A stretch of 64,000 nt of DNA from Woeseia oceani (GCF_001677435.1 NZ_CP016268.1:2469001-2533000); one strand, 5' to 3'. Shown: positions 47,977-57,757, counted from the first letter of the stretch. A program made the numbers and translations. The notes: generated by a model not told the origin, from the sequence alone.

Positions 47977-48301
47977 ATGACCAAAGCAAACAGATAGATA
48001 TTCCCCGGAAGTCCGGGAACGAGCGGTTCGCATGCTTCGCGAACAAGAACCGTCCTATGCGTCACGGTGGGCGGCATTGACGTCGGTTGCCGGGAAGATC
48101 GGTTGTACGCCGGAGACGTTACGCAAGTGGGCACAGCGAGCTGAGATTGACGACGGTTGTCGTCCCGGTCGAACAAGCTCCGAGCTTGAAGAGCTCAAGG
48201 CGCTCAAGCGCGAGAACCGGGAGCTCAAGCGAGCCAATGAGATCTTGAAGACGGCATCAGCGTTTTTTGCCCAGGCGGAGCTCGACCGCCGACTGAAGTG
48301 A
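47977..48301 (+). pseudogene. IS3-family transposase OrfA (copy B), frameshifted
   Basis: The start ATG at 47977 reads 'MTKANR' and then hits TAG. A tandem GATA-GATA at 47993-48000 adds 4 bp; removing one unit restores '[20 protein letters not shown]', which joins the open frame continuing to '[12 protein letters not shown]'. The helix-turn-helix '[17 protein letters not shown]' and the leucine zipper '[19 protein letters not shown]' are intact. Confidence 0.82.
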
Positions 48302-49195
48302 TGGTGACGTATATTGACGGTCATAAAGATCGTTTTTGGGTCTAGCCGATCTGCACGGTATTGCCGATTGCCCCGTCGACGTACTACGAACAGAAGCGCG
48401 GCAACGTGATCCGTCTCGCCGTCCGGCACGCCATCATCAGGGCGAGGCGCTGAAGCCAGAGATCACGCGTGTGTGGCACGAGAACTTCCAGGTGTACGGC
48501 GCTCGCAAAGTTTGGAAGCAGCTGAAGCGGGAGTCAACGGCAGCGCCTCGGTGCACCGTGGAACGGCTCATGAAAGACTTAGAACTACGCGGTGCACGTC
48601 GTGGCAAGGCGATCAAAACGACGATTCCGGACAACGGCGCGTCACGACCTGTGGATTTCCTTGAGCGCCAGTTTGTCGCTACGCGGCCTGATCAGCTTTG
48701 GGTTGCCGATATTACTTTCTTTGCGACCTGGCGAGGCTTTATGTTTGTTGCCTTTATCGTTGACGTGTTCTCCCGGTGCATCGTCGGCTGGTGCGTCTCA
48801 ACGTCACTCAGAACCGATCCGGCACTGGTTGCACTGGCACAGGCGATTCATGCTCGCGGTAAGTCAGACGATCTCATTCACCACAGCGATCGCGGTACGT
48901 AATATCTTTCAATCCGTTACAGCGAACGCCCGGCTGAAGCAGGCATCACCGCATCCGTCGGCAGCATGGGCGACAGCTACGACAACACTTTGGCCGAAAC
49001 GATCAATGGTCTGTACAAAGCCGAAGCGATCAGAAAGCGAGGCCCGTGGCGTCACGTCGATGCGGTCGGGTACGCAACACCCGAATGGGAGATTGGTTCC
49101 ATAACCGCCGTCTGCTTGAACCGATTGGTGATTTACCGCCAGCTGAATACGAGGCGATGTATTATCAGGAACAGGCTCAGGCAATGGCTGCATGA
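48301..49195 (+). pseudogene. IS3-family transposase OrfB (copy B), multiple lesions
   Basis: The rve-type integrase core is recognisable: 'DQLWVADITFFATWRGFMFV' (first D), 'FIVDVFSRCIVGW' (second D) and 'SYDNTLAETINGLYKAE' (E). Lesions are a TAG at 48343-48345, a one-base deletion near 48400, a TAA at 48900-48902 replacing an expected CAA after 'HHSDRGT', and a one-base deletion near 49090. The final frame ends 'YYQEQAQAMAA'. The transposase cannot be active. Confidence 0.85.
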
Positions 49196-49236
49196 GTCAA
49201 AACGAAAAGTCTCCGGAGAACTCGGGGCGATTCAGT

Positions 49237-49619
49237 CCTGCTATCGATGGAATCGATTAGCTACACCATTTTTCATGCACCACTTTATCAAGGCCCTAAA
49301 ATACTTTGCCTGTAGTAAGAAACTCGATGCGGTTCATGGTTATCTGACCGGCAAAGTAGCATTGCGAGTTCCGTTCCAGCCAGGCAGTAATCTACCTTTT
49401 GAGTAATGTTATTCGCGTCATTCAAGCCACTCTGCCAGGACTTGCGGCAGCGACTTTGCGCAAAAGTATGCAGTAATAAGTGGCGCCGATTTGAGAAAGT
49501 ACCCCCTCTGCTCGCTGTTACTGCGACCACCGCGTATGCCCGCCCGAATATCCGCAAGCGCCGTTTTCCAACGGCCGTACGATCTCGTCCGTCAAAACGG
49601 CGAACAGTTCATTTCGCCC
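49237..49619. other. Gap at the island's right edge, no recognised gene
   Basis: About 380 bp between IS copy B and the TPR lipoprotein gene. A 43-codon plus-strand frame (49275-49406) and an 89-codon minus-strand frame (49288-49557) are open, but neither has a convincing ribosome site or a product I recognise. Possibly degenerate coding DNA of the island. Confidence 0.4.
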
Positions 49620-51275
49620 CTATACACCAACCGCCCGACGCGCTTCCGCAAGCTCGGCCCTGGTCCCGGAATCCGCCCGTTCGCAAATCTTCAGTAGTTG
49701 TGCAAAATACTGCTTTGCCTTCGCCGTATCGCCACTCCGCCCTGCGGCGCTCGCCGCGCCGTACAAAGCCCGGAATCGATTGGGTTCCTTGACCATCACC
49801 TGCTCGAACTCCGCCAATGCATCAGTTGAGCGATCGAGTTCAAGCAGCATTTCGCCGAGCAACTCCCGTGCCGGCTTCAGTGGACCGGGCGAAATCGCAC
49901 TTTTCTCGGTAGCGTCCTCCATCTGCACCGCCTCTCGCAACATTGTCAAACCATCGTCCGTACGACCTTCTGCGGTCGCAATCCACGCGCCGCTGATCTT
50001 TTCCTGAATAGCTACCTGACCACTCCAATAAGCATTCCCTGCAGCCTCGAGCTGTTCTTGTATAATTGCCAGCTTGTCGGCGTCATGTTTCGCAGCATCG
50101 ATGTCGCCGCTGCGTGCCGCGCCGAGTGCTCGGGGGAAGTGCGTTACCGCATCTACCCATTCAAAGCGCGTCTTGCGGACCGGTAAGATCGCGGCTTCAG
50201 TCCATGCGTTACGTTCAAGCGCGTAGCGTGCGGCAATTGCGGCCGATGCAAAATAGCCCGCCGGCGACGGCGCGGCATTGCCCGCAGACGCTGTCTCAAT
50301 ACGTTCGGCGATTAAAGGCACCGACATCAGCACTTTTTCCGCGGCGGCGTCCTGCCCCGACTGCAAATACGCATAGACCTGGTAATCGAGCGCGTGCAGT
50401 TCTTCCGAAGCTGCGTTGTCATTTCTCGCGGCCGCTGCTGATGCCAGATTGGTATCTATGGATTCCTGCCACGACCCAATGCGCGTGAACGTGTGCGACG
50501 GCATATGCAGCGCGTGCGGCGCGACGGGGGCAATACTTGCATAGCGGCGTGCGGCTTCAACCGCGCGCGGTGCAAGCGCGGGGGTATCGTAGCTATGAAT
50601 GATGTAATGCGCGATACCCGGATGATCCGGTTGGTACTCGAATTCCTTCTCAAGAATATCCGCTGCGGCAATCAAGTTCTTGTACGACTTATCATCCGGC
50701 AGATTGGTTTGATCAAGCGAGAGCGCGTAGAAAATTCTGGCTTCGGTATCATCGGGATACTCTTCCGCAATGGCTTGCATCGCTCTTTCATATGCCAGCG
50801 TGCGGCTACGCTGATCAACCGTACTGGCATCTTTGTACAGCAAACCAACGGCAGCAATGTAAGCGCGTTCTCGCGCCGTTTGTGCTTCAGCAGAAATCGC
50901 TGCCGCGACAGCCGCCGCACCATTCGCAATCGCCGTGTCAGTACGAAATCCGCCAAACGGATTACCCCACCAACTCATGGCCATTCCCCAGTGAGCCATT
51001 GCGCATTGCGGGTCCCGTGCAGTAATTGTTTGAAACGATTCAATAGCCGCAGAGAACCAGAAGGAATGCAACAATGCGACGGAACGATCAAAATCTTCAT
51101 TTACCGCCGGGTCGCAGGATGTGGCGAAATGTACTGTGCCGAGCCCGTCGGCCGAAGCGCTGTGATTTGAATGAACGGGCTCCTGGATTACCGCCGACGG
51201 CTCGGGCTGAGACGACGGCTCACACCCTGCCAGTAAGACAGAACAAGCAACGAGTATGCACTTCAAGAAGTTCAT
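49620..51275 (-). CDS. Tetratricopeptide-repeat lipoprotein
   Basis: 551-aa envelope protein. The signal peptide 'LKCILVACSVLLAGC' ends in a lipobox (LAGC), followed by a Pro/Ser linker. The body is TPR-like helical repeats with conserved 'AMAHWGMAMSWWGNPFG', 'HPGIAHYIIHSYD' and 'APHALHMPSHTFTRIGSW'. These His-rich motifs define a widespread uncharacterised TPR family. The C-terminal TPRs include 'ALAEFEQVMVKEPNRFRAL'. Probable outer-membrane or periplasmic location; function unknown. Confidence 0.85.
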   Translation of the reverse strand: MNFLKCILVACSVLLAGCEPSSQPEPSAVIQEPVHSNHSASADGLGTVHFATSCDPAVNEDFDRSVALLHSFWFSAAIESFQTITARDPQCAMAHWGMAMSWWGNPFGGFRTDTAIANGAAAVAAAISAEAQTARERAYIAAVGLLYKDASTVDQRSRTLAYERAMQAIAEEYPDDTEARIFYALSLDQTNLPDDKSYKNLIAAADILEKEFEYQPDHPGIAHYIIHSYDTPALAPRAVEAARRYASIAPVAPHALHMPSHTFTRIGSWQESIDTNLASAAAARNDNAASEELHALDYQVYAYLQSGQDAAAEKVLMSVPLIAERIETASAGNAAPSPAGYFASAAIAARYALERNAWTEAAILPVRKTRFEWVDAVTHFPRALGAARSGDIDAAKHDADKLAIIQEQLEAAGNAYWSGQVAIQEKISGAWIATAEGRTDDGLTMLREAVQMEDATEKSAISPGPLKPARELLGEMLLELDRSTDALAEFEQVMVKEPNRFRALYGAASAAGRSGDTAKAKQYFAQLLKICERADSGTRAELAEARRAVGV

Positions 51276-51458
51276 GACGGTCCCTCCCTGTCAGGAATCC
51301 CGATGATACGCCCGTGCAACGGATTGCGCCGACAATTATCGGCAAGCAGCAGGCACCGGACCTCCACCGGTGACTGTGGCTCGTCGTCACCGCGGATACT
51401 GCCGCTTGTCAGAGATTGTACGGCCTGGTGACCGGGTGTGATCGGTGCCGTGCTGTGA

Positions 51459-52487
51459 CTAGTCCAGGTAGAGCAAGCCGCCAATTGCAAACAGGGCCAG
51501 CAGTGCGGTTTGCGAGACCATCGCCAACAACGGTCGTGGCCCCACTACTGCCAGTTCGCCCAGTGACGTTCGAATTCCCAGTGCCGCGACGGCGCACAGC
51601 AAGCACCAGCGAGAAACCGTACCAAGAAAAGCGGCTATGTCCGGGCTGATCAAGCCGAAGCTGTTCGCTGCAACAAGAACTACAAACCCGAACAGGAACA
51701 AAGGCAACAAGGGCACCTTCGGTGCGTCCGCCGACTTCGAGCCCCGCTGCAAAAAGCCTATGGCGACGACAACCGGGAGCAAGCACGATACGCGTAATAA
51801 CTTCACGATGGCCGCCGTGTCGCCGGCCTCGGTGGATATCGTATATCCAGCGCCAATGACTTGTGCAACGTCATGAATCGTTGCACCGATGAAAACACCA
51901 GCGGCTGTATCGTCGAATTGCAGAAACGCGGAAAACAGTGGGTAAACCATCATGGCGATGGTACTGAGCGCAGTAACACCCACGACAGTGACAATCGTCC
52001 AGCGTTCCGAGCGCGAATCATTGGGCAATACTGACGAAATCGCCAACGCCGCCGACGCGCCGCAAATAGCAACGGCTCCAGCAGTCAGAACGCCGAAGCT
52101 GCGTGGCAACTTCAACAAACGTGCGATACCTGTGCCGACGACCAGTGTCACGAGTACGCCGGAGACCACCAGAGCAACCGTCTCCGCACCCAGATTCTGT
52201 ACCTCTGTCCAGGTAATTCGTGCACCGAGCAGTGCAACGCCCACTCGCAGAATTCGCTTCGAGCTGAACTGGATACCGGGACCGGTTTTGCTACTGTCCG
52301 CCAGAAAGTTAAAGGCTATGCCCAACAACAGTGCGAACAACATGGCAGGGCCGCCATAGTGCTCTGAAAGGTACGCTGAAGCGAGGGCAATGGTTGCGCT
52401 CAGCATGATGCCGGGCAGATACCCGCGAATTTTTTCGATCAAGTCCTGATTCCTTGATTGCGGCTGGCACGCATTCGCTGACATCAA
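51459..52487 (-). CDS. YeiH/UPF0324 family putative sulfate exporter
   Basis: Integral membrane protein, 342 aa, about ten helices. 'ALLLGIAFNFLA', 'RVGVALLGARITW', 'AICGASAALAISSVLP' and 'GATIHDVAQVIGAGY' are the UPF0324 hallmarks. The family has been proposed to export sulfate during taurine or sulfite metabolism, but this is not firmly shown. A second ATG at 52484 is possible. It stands alone between unrelated minus-strand genes. Confidence 0.87.
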   Translation of the reverse strand: MMSANACQPQSRNQDLIEKIRGYLPGIMLSATIALASAYLSEHYGGPAMLFALLLGIAFNFLADSSKTGPGIQFSSKRILRVGVALLGARITWTEVQNLGAETVALVVSGVLVTLVVGTGIARLLKLPRSFGVLTAGAVAICGASAALAISSVLPNDSRSERWTIVTVVGVTALSTIAMMVYPLFSAFLQFDDTAAGVFIGATIHDVAQVIGAGYTISTEAGDTAAIVKLLRVSCLLPVVVAIGFLQRGSKSADAPKVPLLPLFLFGFVVLVAANSFGLISPDIAAFLGTVSRWCLLCAVAALGIRTSLGELAVVGPRPLLAMVSQTALLALFAIGGLLYLD

Positions 52488-52845
52488 AGCGCCTTACCGC
52501 GCGCCTGTAGTAACGATATCCAGCGTTTCTTACGACGAAACAGCGCTCTGCGTCGCTCTCACCGATTGACCGTTACAGAGTGCTCACCAGACGATGATCA
52601 AGTCCGAGCGCATCCCATTCCGACCCTGAATTGAAGACAGCGCCGAAGTTTAGCGGAACTGACCGAAAATTGAAGTTCGTAAGACCCACAATAGACTGGG
52701 ACGCCGCGACCTTCGTAAGGCTGCCCGCTTAAAGATCACAGTGAATGCCAGCAACTGCACTTGCCGTGCGTAGCGCCACAGACAGCGTAATCTTGCGCAT
52801 CAGAGCAAATTGCAGGAGCGCTAGCGCCGGATGCCACGTCCGCAC
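52488..52845. other. Intergenic region, nothing recognised
   Basis: 358 bp between the YeiH-type gene and the 3' end of the Sco gene. Short frames are interrupted by stops on both strands, and no hairpin with a T-tract or promoter pair stands out. Confidence 0.4.
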
Positions 52846-53469
52846 TTATTGCGCGTTGTAGTACTCCAATATTTCCGGAAAATCTGCCGTGATTTGTGCG
52901 GCCGTATGGGGCTGGGTGAAAATTGCGTAGATCCGTCCCTGTGGATCGATAACCGTGACGCTGGATGTGTGACCGACGAGATAGTCTTGGTCGACGGGCG
53001 CTGCCGGAACCTCGTAGACCACAGCCGCTGCCAAAGCGAATCGAGATAGGTCATCGTCATCGCCACTAAGGCCGCGAAACTCCGGGTCAAAATAGGTGAC
53101 GTATTCATTCAGCCGTTCCGGCGTATCCCGGCGCGGATCAACGGACACCAGGTAATAACGGTCCGACAACGACGGCAAGGTTTCCTCGAAAGTCCGTTTT
53201 ACTTTCGCCAGTTCGACCAGCGACAGCGGGCACACATCGGGACAATAGGTGTAACCGAAATAAACGAACGACCAATCGCCAAGAAATTCGTCATTGGTTA
53301 CGTCGTTGCCATTCGCATCGATTAACGTGAAGTCGGGCAAGCTGCGTGGCGCATCCAGAATGTAGCCACCAATCTCCGGCCGTTCCGGTGGTAGCGAGCT
53401 CTGCAGTTGGAAGTAAATGCCAGCCGACAGCGCGGCAGCACCAATAATGACAAAAAGAAGTCGCTGCAT
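52846..53469 (-). CDS. Sco1/SenC family copper protein
   Basis: Membrane-anchored periplasmic thioredoxin-like protein delivering copper to the CuA centre of cytochrome c oxidase. 207 aa, N-terminal anchor helix, then 'FVYFGYTYCPDVCPLSL' with the CxxxC copper site and the partner His in 'YLVGHTSSVTVID'. It overlaps the preceding PCuAC gene by one base (TGATG), so the two are co-translated. Confidence 0.93.
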   Translation of the reverse strand: MQRLLFVIIGAAALSAGIYFQLQSSLPPERPEIGGYILDAPRSLPDFTLIDANGNDVTNDEFLGDWSFVYFGYTYCPDVCPLSLVELAKVKRTFEETLPSLSDRYYLVSVDPRRDTPERLNEYVTYFDPEFRGLSGDDDDLSRFALAAAVVYEVPAAPVDQDYLVGHTSSVTVIDPQGRIYAIFTQPHTAAQITADFPEILEYYNAQ

Positions 53470-53897
53470 CAGGACGCTTCCTTACGCGCATCGACAATGT
53501 CCACGGTTACCTCGATCTCGCCTGCCTTTTCGAAAACCAGGGTGAACGTGAACTTGTCTCCGGCACGTAGCGGCACATGAAGTCCCATCAGCATGATATG
53601 CAGGCCTCCCGGCGCAAACTCGACGTCACCACCCGCAGCAACTTCGAGTTGCGGCAGGTGCTGCATACGTATCATGCTGCCCTCTGCTATATGCGTATGG
53701 ACTTCCGATTTCTCAGCGACCGTACTTTTAACACCAACGAGTCGATCCGCTTCCCCGGTATTCCTGAGCGCAAAATACGCAGCGCCGGTGCGTGCGCCTG
53801 GTGGGGTTGCTCGGGCCCATGCATTCTCGATGGAGATTTCCGCCGCAACGGCGAATACGGACATTAAACACAAACAAACTGCACTAACAATTTTCAT
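53469..53897 (-). CDS. Periplasmic copper chaperone PCu(A)C
   Basis: Passes Cu(I) to Sco or the oxidase. From the ATG at 53897 there is a signal peptide ('IVSAVCLCLMSVFAVAAE') followed by a cupredoxin-like fold. Ligands of the H(M)x10Mx21HxM motif are seen in 'VHTHIAEGSMIRM' and 'GGLHIMLMGL'. 142 aa. The longer open frame back to 54023 reads into pyc and is not used. Operon with the Sco gene downstream. Confidence 0.92.
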   Translation of the reverse strand: MKIVSAVCLCLMSVFAVAAEISIENAWARATPPGARTGAAYFALRNTGEADRLVGVKSTVAEKSEVHTHIAEGSMIRMQHLPQLEVAAGGDVEFAPGGLHIMLMGLHVPLRAGDKFTFTLVFEKAGEIEVTVDIVDARKEAS

Positions 53898-53946
53898 AGT
53901 AACTTCTAACGTTGCGCCCGCTACCTGCGAGCCAATTGATGAAACA

Positions 53947-56900
53947 CTAGTCGAGTTCGACCAACAGATCCTTGGCATCCACCTGAGTTCCAACGGCAAC
54001 GACAATACGCTTGACCTTTCCATCCCGATCAGCCGATACCGCGGTTTCCATCTTCATGGCTTCCATGGTCAGCAAGGCATCGCCTCGCTTCACCTTTTGC
54101 CCTACTTCTACAGCTATGGTGGTTACCAGGCCCGGCATTGGCGCCGCCACGTGAGCAGAGTTATTTCGATCCGCTTTCTCCAACGTAAGCTCGGGTCTTG
54201 CGAGCTTGCGATCAAGTACGCGTACCGAACTTGGCTGGCCATTGATTTCAAAAAACAAACGACGATAGCCGTGCTCGTTCGGTTCAGTTGACGTCAGGTA
54301 ATGTATGACCACCTGCCGGCCACCCTCCATCGTGACCGTCAGTTCTTCACGGGGCTCCATTCCATAATAGTAAACATGCGTCGGCAAGACACTCACATCG
54401 CCAAAGACATCGCGGTGATTGCGGAATTCTTCAAAAACCTTGGGGTACATCAGGTGCGATGCGAGGTCGTATTTACTGACCGGTGTGCGCCCTGCCTTGT
54501 TTAGCGAGGCGTGCTCTTTATCCAGATCCACACTCTCGAGTTGGCTCCCGGGTCGAACAGTAATTGGCTGCCGGCCCCGCAAGACTTTCTTTTGCAACGC
54601 CGGCGGAAAGCCGCCCGGCGGTTGTCCCAAATCGCCTGCGAAAAAAGACACCACAGACTCTGGGAAAGCGATTTCTTTGTCAGGGTTTACGACATCGTCA
54701 ATCGTAATACCGGCAGTAACCATCATGAGGGCCATATCGCCGACCACCTTCGATGACGGTGTCACTTTAACAATGTCGCCGAACGCCAGATTCACGTCGG
54801 CATACGCACGAGCGACTTCGTGCCAACGCCGCCCTATCCCCAGCGACTCCGCCTGTTCCTTCAGGTTGGTGAACTGACCACCAGGCATTTCGTGCAAATA
54901 CACTTCGGACGCACCGGAACGTACATCCGGCTCAAATGCTGCATATTGGCCGCGTACTTCCTCCCAATAGTCGCTGATACGCCGGATCGCGTTCAGATCC
55001 AGTCCACAGTCCTTGTCAGAATTTTGCAGTGTTGCGACAAGCGAACCGAGGTTCGGTTGCGAGGTCAAGCCACTCATCGAGTCCATCGCGGCATCGAAAG
55101 CATCCACGCCCGCCTCCACTGCAGCGAGAATACTTGCCGCGGCCGCACCACTCGTGTCATGCGTATGGAAATGGATGGGCAGTGAGACTTCTTCTTTCAA
55201 GGTTCGCACCAGCAAACTCGCCGCTGCAGGTTTGAGCAGGCCGGCCATGTCCTTGATGCCGAGTATGTGAGCTCCAGCCGCTTCCAGTTGCTTGGCCATC
55301 GTCACGTAGTACTTCAAATCGTACTTGGAGCGACCAGGATCGAGCATGTCACCCGTATAGCAAATGGCGGCTTCCGCCAGTTTGCCGCTTTCCGCGACCG
55401 TATCAATTGCCAGACGCATGTTCTCGACCCAGTTCAGGCAGTCAAAGATACGAAATACGTCAACGCCGGCTGCAGCCGATTGCGCGATGAAATAGCGCAC
55501 GACGTTATCCGGATAGTTTCGGTAGCCAACACCGTTCGAAGACCGCAACAGCATTTGCTGCATCAGGTTCGGCATTGCTTCCGACAAGTCAGACAGACGT
55601 TGCCACGGGTCCTCATTCAGAAAGCGCATGGCGACATCAAACGTCGCGCCACCCCAGCTCTCGACCGAGAACAGATTCGGCAGCCATTGTGAGTAATGCG
55701 GCGCGATTCGTAACATGTCGGCGGTACGAAAACGGGTCGCCAGCAACGACTGATGCGCATCCCGAAACGTCGTATCGGTAATCTGCGGTACGGGTTGCGC
55801 TTTGAGCCAGCCGGCAACGGCACTGGCACCGTCTTTCTGCAACATCTGTCGCAAGCCGTCGGGTCGTTCGCCGCGCACGATCGCTGGTGGCAGCGGCGTG
55901 CGGCGTACTCGAGGTTCCGGACGCCCTTGAACCTGTGCATTGCCATTGACGATGACATCGGCAATGAACTCGGTGAGCAAACCGCCATTGCTCTTGCGTC
56001 GCGGCAATCGCAGCAGCTCCGGCGTATCGTCAATAAAACGCGTGTTGTAGTCACCGCCGACAAACTGGGGGTGAGAAATCAGCCCAAGCAAGAATGTCAG
56101 ATTGGTCTCTACTCCCCGGACCTTGAACTCGCTGAGTGCGCGACTCATACGCGCGATCGCTTCATCATCCGAATAACCAGACGCCGTCACTTTGACGAGC
56201 AAGCTATCGTAGTGACGCGTGATATCGGCACCGGAATACGCCGTACCCGCATCAAGGCGAATTCCGGGCCCGGCAGGACTACGGTACGCAATGATGTGGC
56301 CATAGTCCGGAATGAAGTTGTTGTGCGGATCTTCGGTAGTCACACGGCATTGCACGGCTGACCCCACCCGGGAAATTCCGGGCTGCGCCGGAATACCTGA
56401 CTCCGCCACATCGCCAATACGCGCACCAGCCGCAATGCGTATTTGTGACTTGACGATATCCAGCCCGGTAATTTGTTCCGTTACCGTGTGTTCAACCTGG
56501 ACTCGCGGATTCACCTCAATGAAGTGGAAGCGCCCGGTATCCATGTCCTGCAGGAATTCAACTGTCCCTGCATTGGAATACTTCACGGAGTGCGCCAAGC
56601 GCAACGCAGCCGCACAGATCTCACTGCGCTGCTCCTCGTTCAGGTACGGCGCGGGCGCTCGTTCAACCACTTTCTGGTGGCGGCGTTGTACTGAACAGTC
56701 GCGTTCAAACAGGTGCACGACGTTGCCATGCTGATCACCAATGATCTGAACTTCGACATGTCGGGCATTCCGCACCAGCTTTTCGACATACACTTCGTCG
56801 TTACCGAAGGCAGACTTCGCTTCACGCTTGGCCATCTCGAGCTGATCTCGCAACTCTGCCGCATTTTCCAACACGCGCATGCCGCGGCCACCGCCACCCC

Positions 56901-57390
56901 AACTGGCTTTCAGCATGACAGGGAAGCCTATCGCGTTGACCACCTCCAGTGCCGCGGCCGGATCCGCCGGCAAAGGATCGCTGGCTGGCATGACCGGCAC
57001 GTCGGCGGCAACCGCCAACGCACGGGCCTCAACCTTGTTACCCAGGCGCCGCATGACATCAGGCGACGGACCGATGAAAGTGATGCCGTGCTCCGCGCAG
57101 CGTTCGGCGAAATCCGGATTCTCGGACAAAAAGCCGTATCCGGGATGAATCGCATCACAGCCAGTCTGCACTGCGACCCGCAGGATATCTTCAATATCCA
57201 GATAGGCTTCCAGCGGGGATTTGCCAACACCTATGCAATAGGCCTCTTCGGACTTGAATCGATGCAATGTCAGCCGGTCTTCCGTTGAATAAACGGCAAC
57301 GCTGGGAATATTGAGTTCACGCGCTGCGCGCATGATGCGGATAGCAATCTCGCTACGGTTCGCAACGAGAATTTTCTTGAATTTTTTCAC
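53947..57390 (-). CDS. pyc: Pyruvate carboxylase (single-chain)
   Basis: Anaplerotic, biotin-dependent enzyme making oxaloacetate from pyruvate. The 1147-aa chain holds biotin carboxylase (residues 1-450; 'ASWGGGGRGMRVLE', 'FIEVNPRVQVEHTVTEQ'), carboxyltransferase ('DTTFRDAHQSLLATRFRTAD', 'HFHTHDTSGAA') and a C-terminal biotinyl domain with the lysine in 'MEAMKMETAV'. All domains are complete. Most gammaproteobacteria use PEP carboxylase or a two-subunit enzyme, so a fused PYC is uncommon. It is 50 bp upstream of the copper pair. Confidence 0.95.
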   Translation of the reverse strand: MKKFKKILVANRSEIAIRIMRAARELNIPSVAVYSTEDRLTLHRFKSEEAYCIGVGKSPLEAYLDIEDILRVAVQTGCDAIHPGYGFLSENPDFAERCAEHGITFIGPSPDVMRRLGNKVEARALAVAADVPVMPASDPLPADPAAALEVVNAIGFPVMLKASWGGGGRGMRVLENAAELRDQLEMAKREAKSAFGNDEVYVEKLVRNARHVEVQIIGDQHGNVVHLFERDCSVQRRHQKVVERAPAPYLNEEQRSEICAAALRLAHSVKYSNAGTVEFLQDMDTGRFHFIEVNPRVQVEHTVTEQITGLDIVKSQIRIAAGARIGDVAESGIPAQPGISRVGSAVQCRVTTEDPHNNFIPDYGHIIAYRSPAGPGIRLDAGTAYSGADITRHYDSLLVKVTASGYSDDEAIARMSRALSEFKVRGVETNLTFLLGLISHPQFVGGDYNTRFIDDTPELLRLPRRKSNGGLLTEFIADVIVNGNAQVQGRPEPRVRRTPLPPAIVRGERPDGLRQMLQKDGASAVAGWLKAQPVPQITDTTFRDAHQSLLATRFRTADMLRIAPHYSQWLPNLFSVESWGGATFDVAMRFLNEDPWQRLSDLSEAMPNLMQQMLLRSSNGVGYRNYPDNVVRYFIAQSAAAGVDVFRIFDCLNWVENMRLAIDTVAESGKLAEAAICYTGDMLDPGRSKYDLKYYVTMAKQLEAAGAHILGIKDMAGLLKPAAASLLVRTLKEEVSLPIHFHTHDTSGAAAASILAAVEAGVDAFDAAMDSMSGLTSQPNLGSLVATLQNSDKDCGLDLNAIRRISDYWEEVRGQYAAFEPDVRSGASEVYLHEMPGGQFTNLKEQAESLGIGRRWHEVARAYADVNLAFGDIVKVTPSSKVVGDMALMMVTAGITIDDVVNPDKEIAFPESVVSFFAGDLGQPPGGFPPALQKKVLRGRQPITVRPGSQLESVDLDKEHASLNKAGRTPVSKYDLASHLMYPKVFEEFRNHRDVFGDVSVLPTHVYYYGMEPREELTVTMEGGRQVVIHYLTSTEPNEHGYRRLFFEINGQPSSVRVLDRKLARPELTLEKADRNNSAHVAAPMPGLVTTIAVEVGQKVKRGDALLTMEAMKMETAVSADRDGKVKRIVVAVGTQVDAKDLLVELD

Positions 57391-57757
57391 TGACTCGACC
57401 TGCCGATGTTATGCCTGAACTTGCTGTAAAAGCGTTGCGTGCCGCCGGCACGCAACGGGTGCGGCCGGATTCGGGCGCCGCTACGTTAGCATATCTGGCA
57501 AATTCGTCCCGGCAAGCCGCTGGCTCGCCATGACAAAGGACCGAGTGAAGTTTTGCCCGAGGGCGGCAGCGCACGCTGCCATTTGCGGCGGACCGTACGG
57601 GGCGCCGCTGGTGGTCAGGGGAAGGACCAGGATTAGCCTGCTGGCCGCTGCTTACAGCGGCCAGCAGGCTGATAAGAACCTGATAAGCAAGAAATTGCCG
57701 GTCCGGTCGTAGTGCGCCGCCGGGCGGGCCGTAGCCGCCGGGCGCTGGCCCGTTGCT
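57391..57757. other. pyc-paaZ intergenic region with a perfect hairpin
   Basis: 367 bp without a credible gene; a 60-codon plus-strand frame (57530-57712) lacks recognisable features. It contains the hairpin described separately at 57635-57670 and a GC-rich direct pattern near 57715-57745 (GCCGCCGGGCG repeated with variation). Confidence 0.5.
57635..57670. terminator. Perfect 16-bp inverted repeat, terminator-like
   Basis: AGCCTGCTGGCCGCTG and its exact complement flank the 4-nt loop CTTA. No T-run follows on either strand. Being about 90 bp past the paaZ stop on the minus strand, it may end or stabilise the paaZ transcript. It could also be a dispersed palindromic repeat. Confidence 0.55.

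Larger units (their letters stand above)
47925..49236 (+). mobile_element. Decayed IS3-family element (copy B)
   Basis: 1.3-kb element with imperfect terminal inverted repeats: ACTGAA(C/T)CGCCCCG, 6 variable bases, CCGGAGAC then TTTT, left at 47925-47957 and right at 49204-49236. It carries orfA and orfB with the expected overlap but with five inactivating lesions. It belongs to a different IS3 subgroup from copy A, so the two do not form a composite transposon. No clear target duplication is seen. Confidence 0.85.

Noticed and set aside
45611-49236. Composite transposon carrying the cytochrome-porin between two IS elements
   Set aside because: The two IS3 elements have different inverted repeats and transposase sequences and both lack target duplications, so they are independent insertions.
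57530-57712. Plus-strand 60-codon frame between pyc and paaZ
   Set aside because: It runs through the perfect 16-bp palindrome, has no ribosome site and no homology I recognise.
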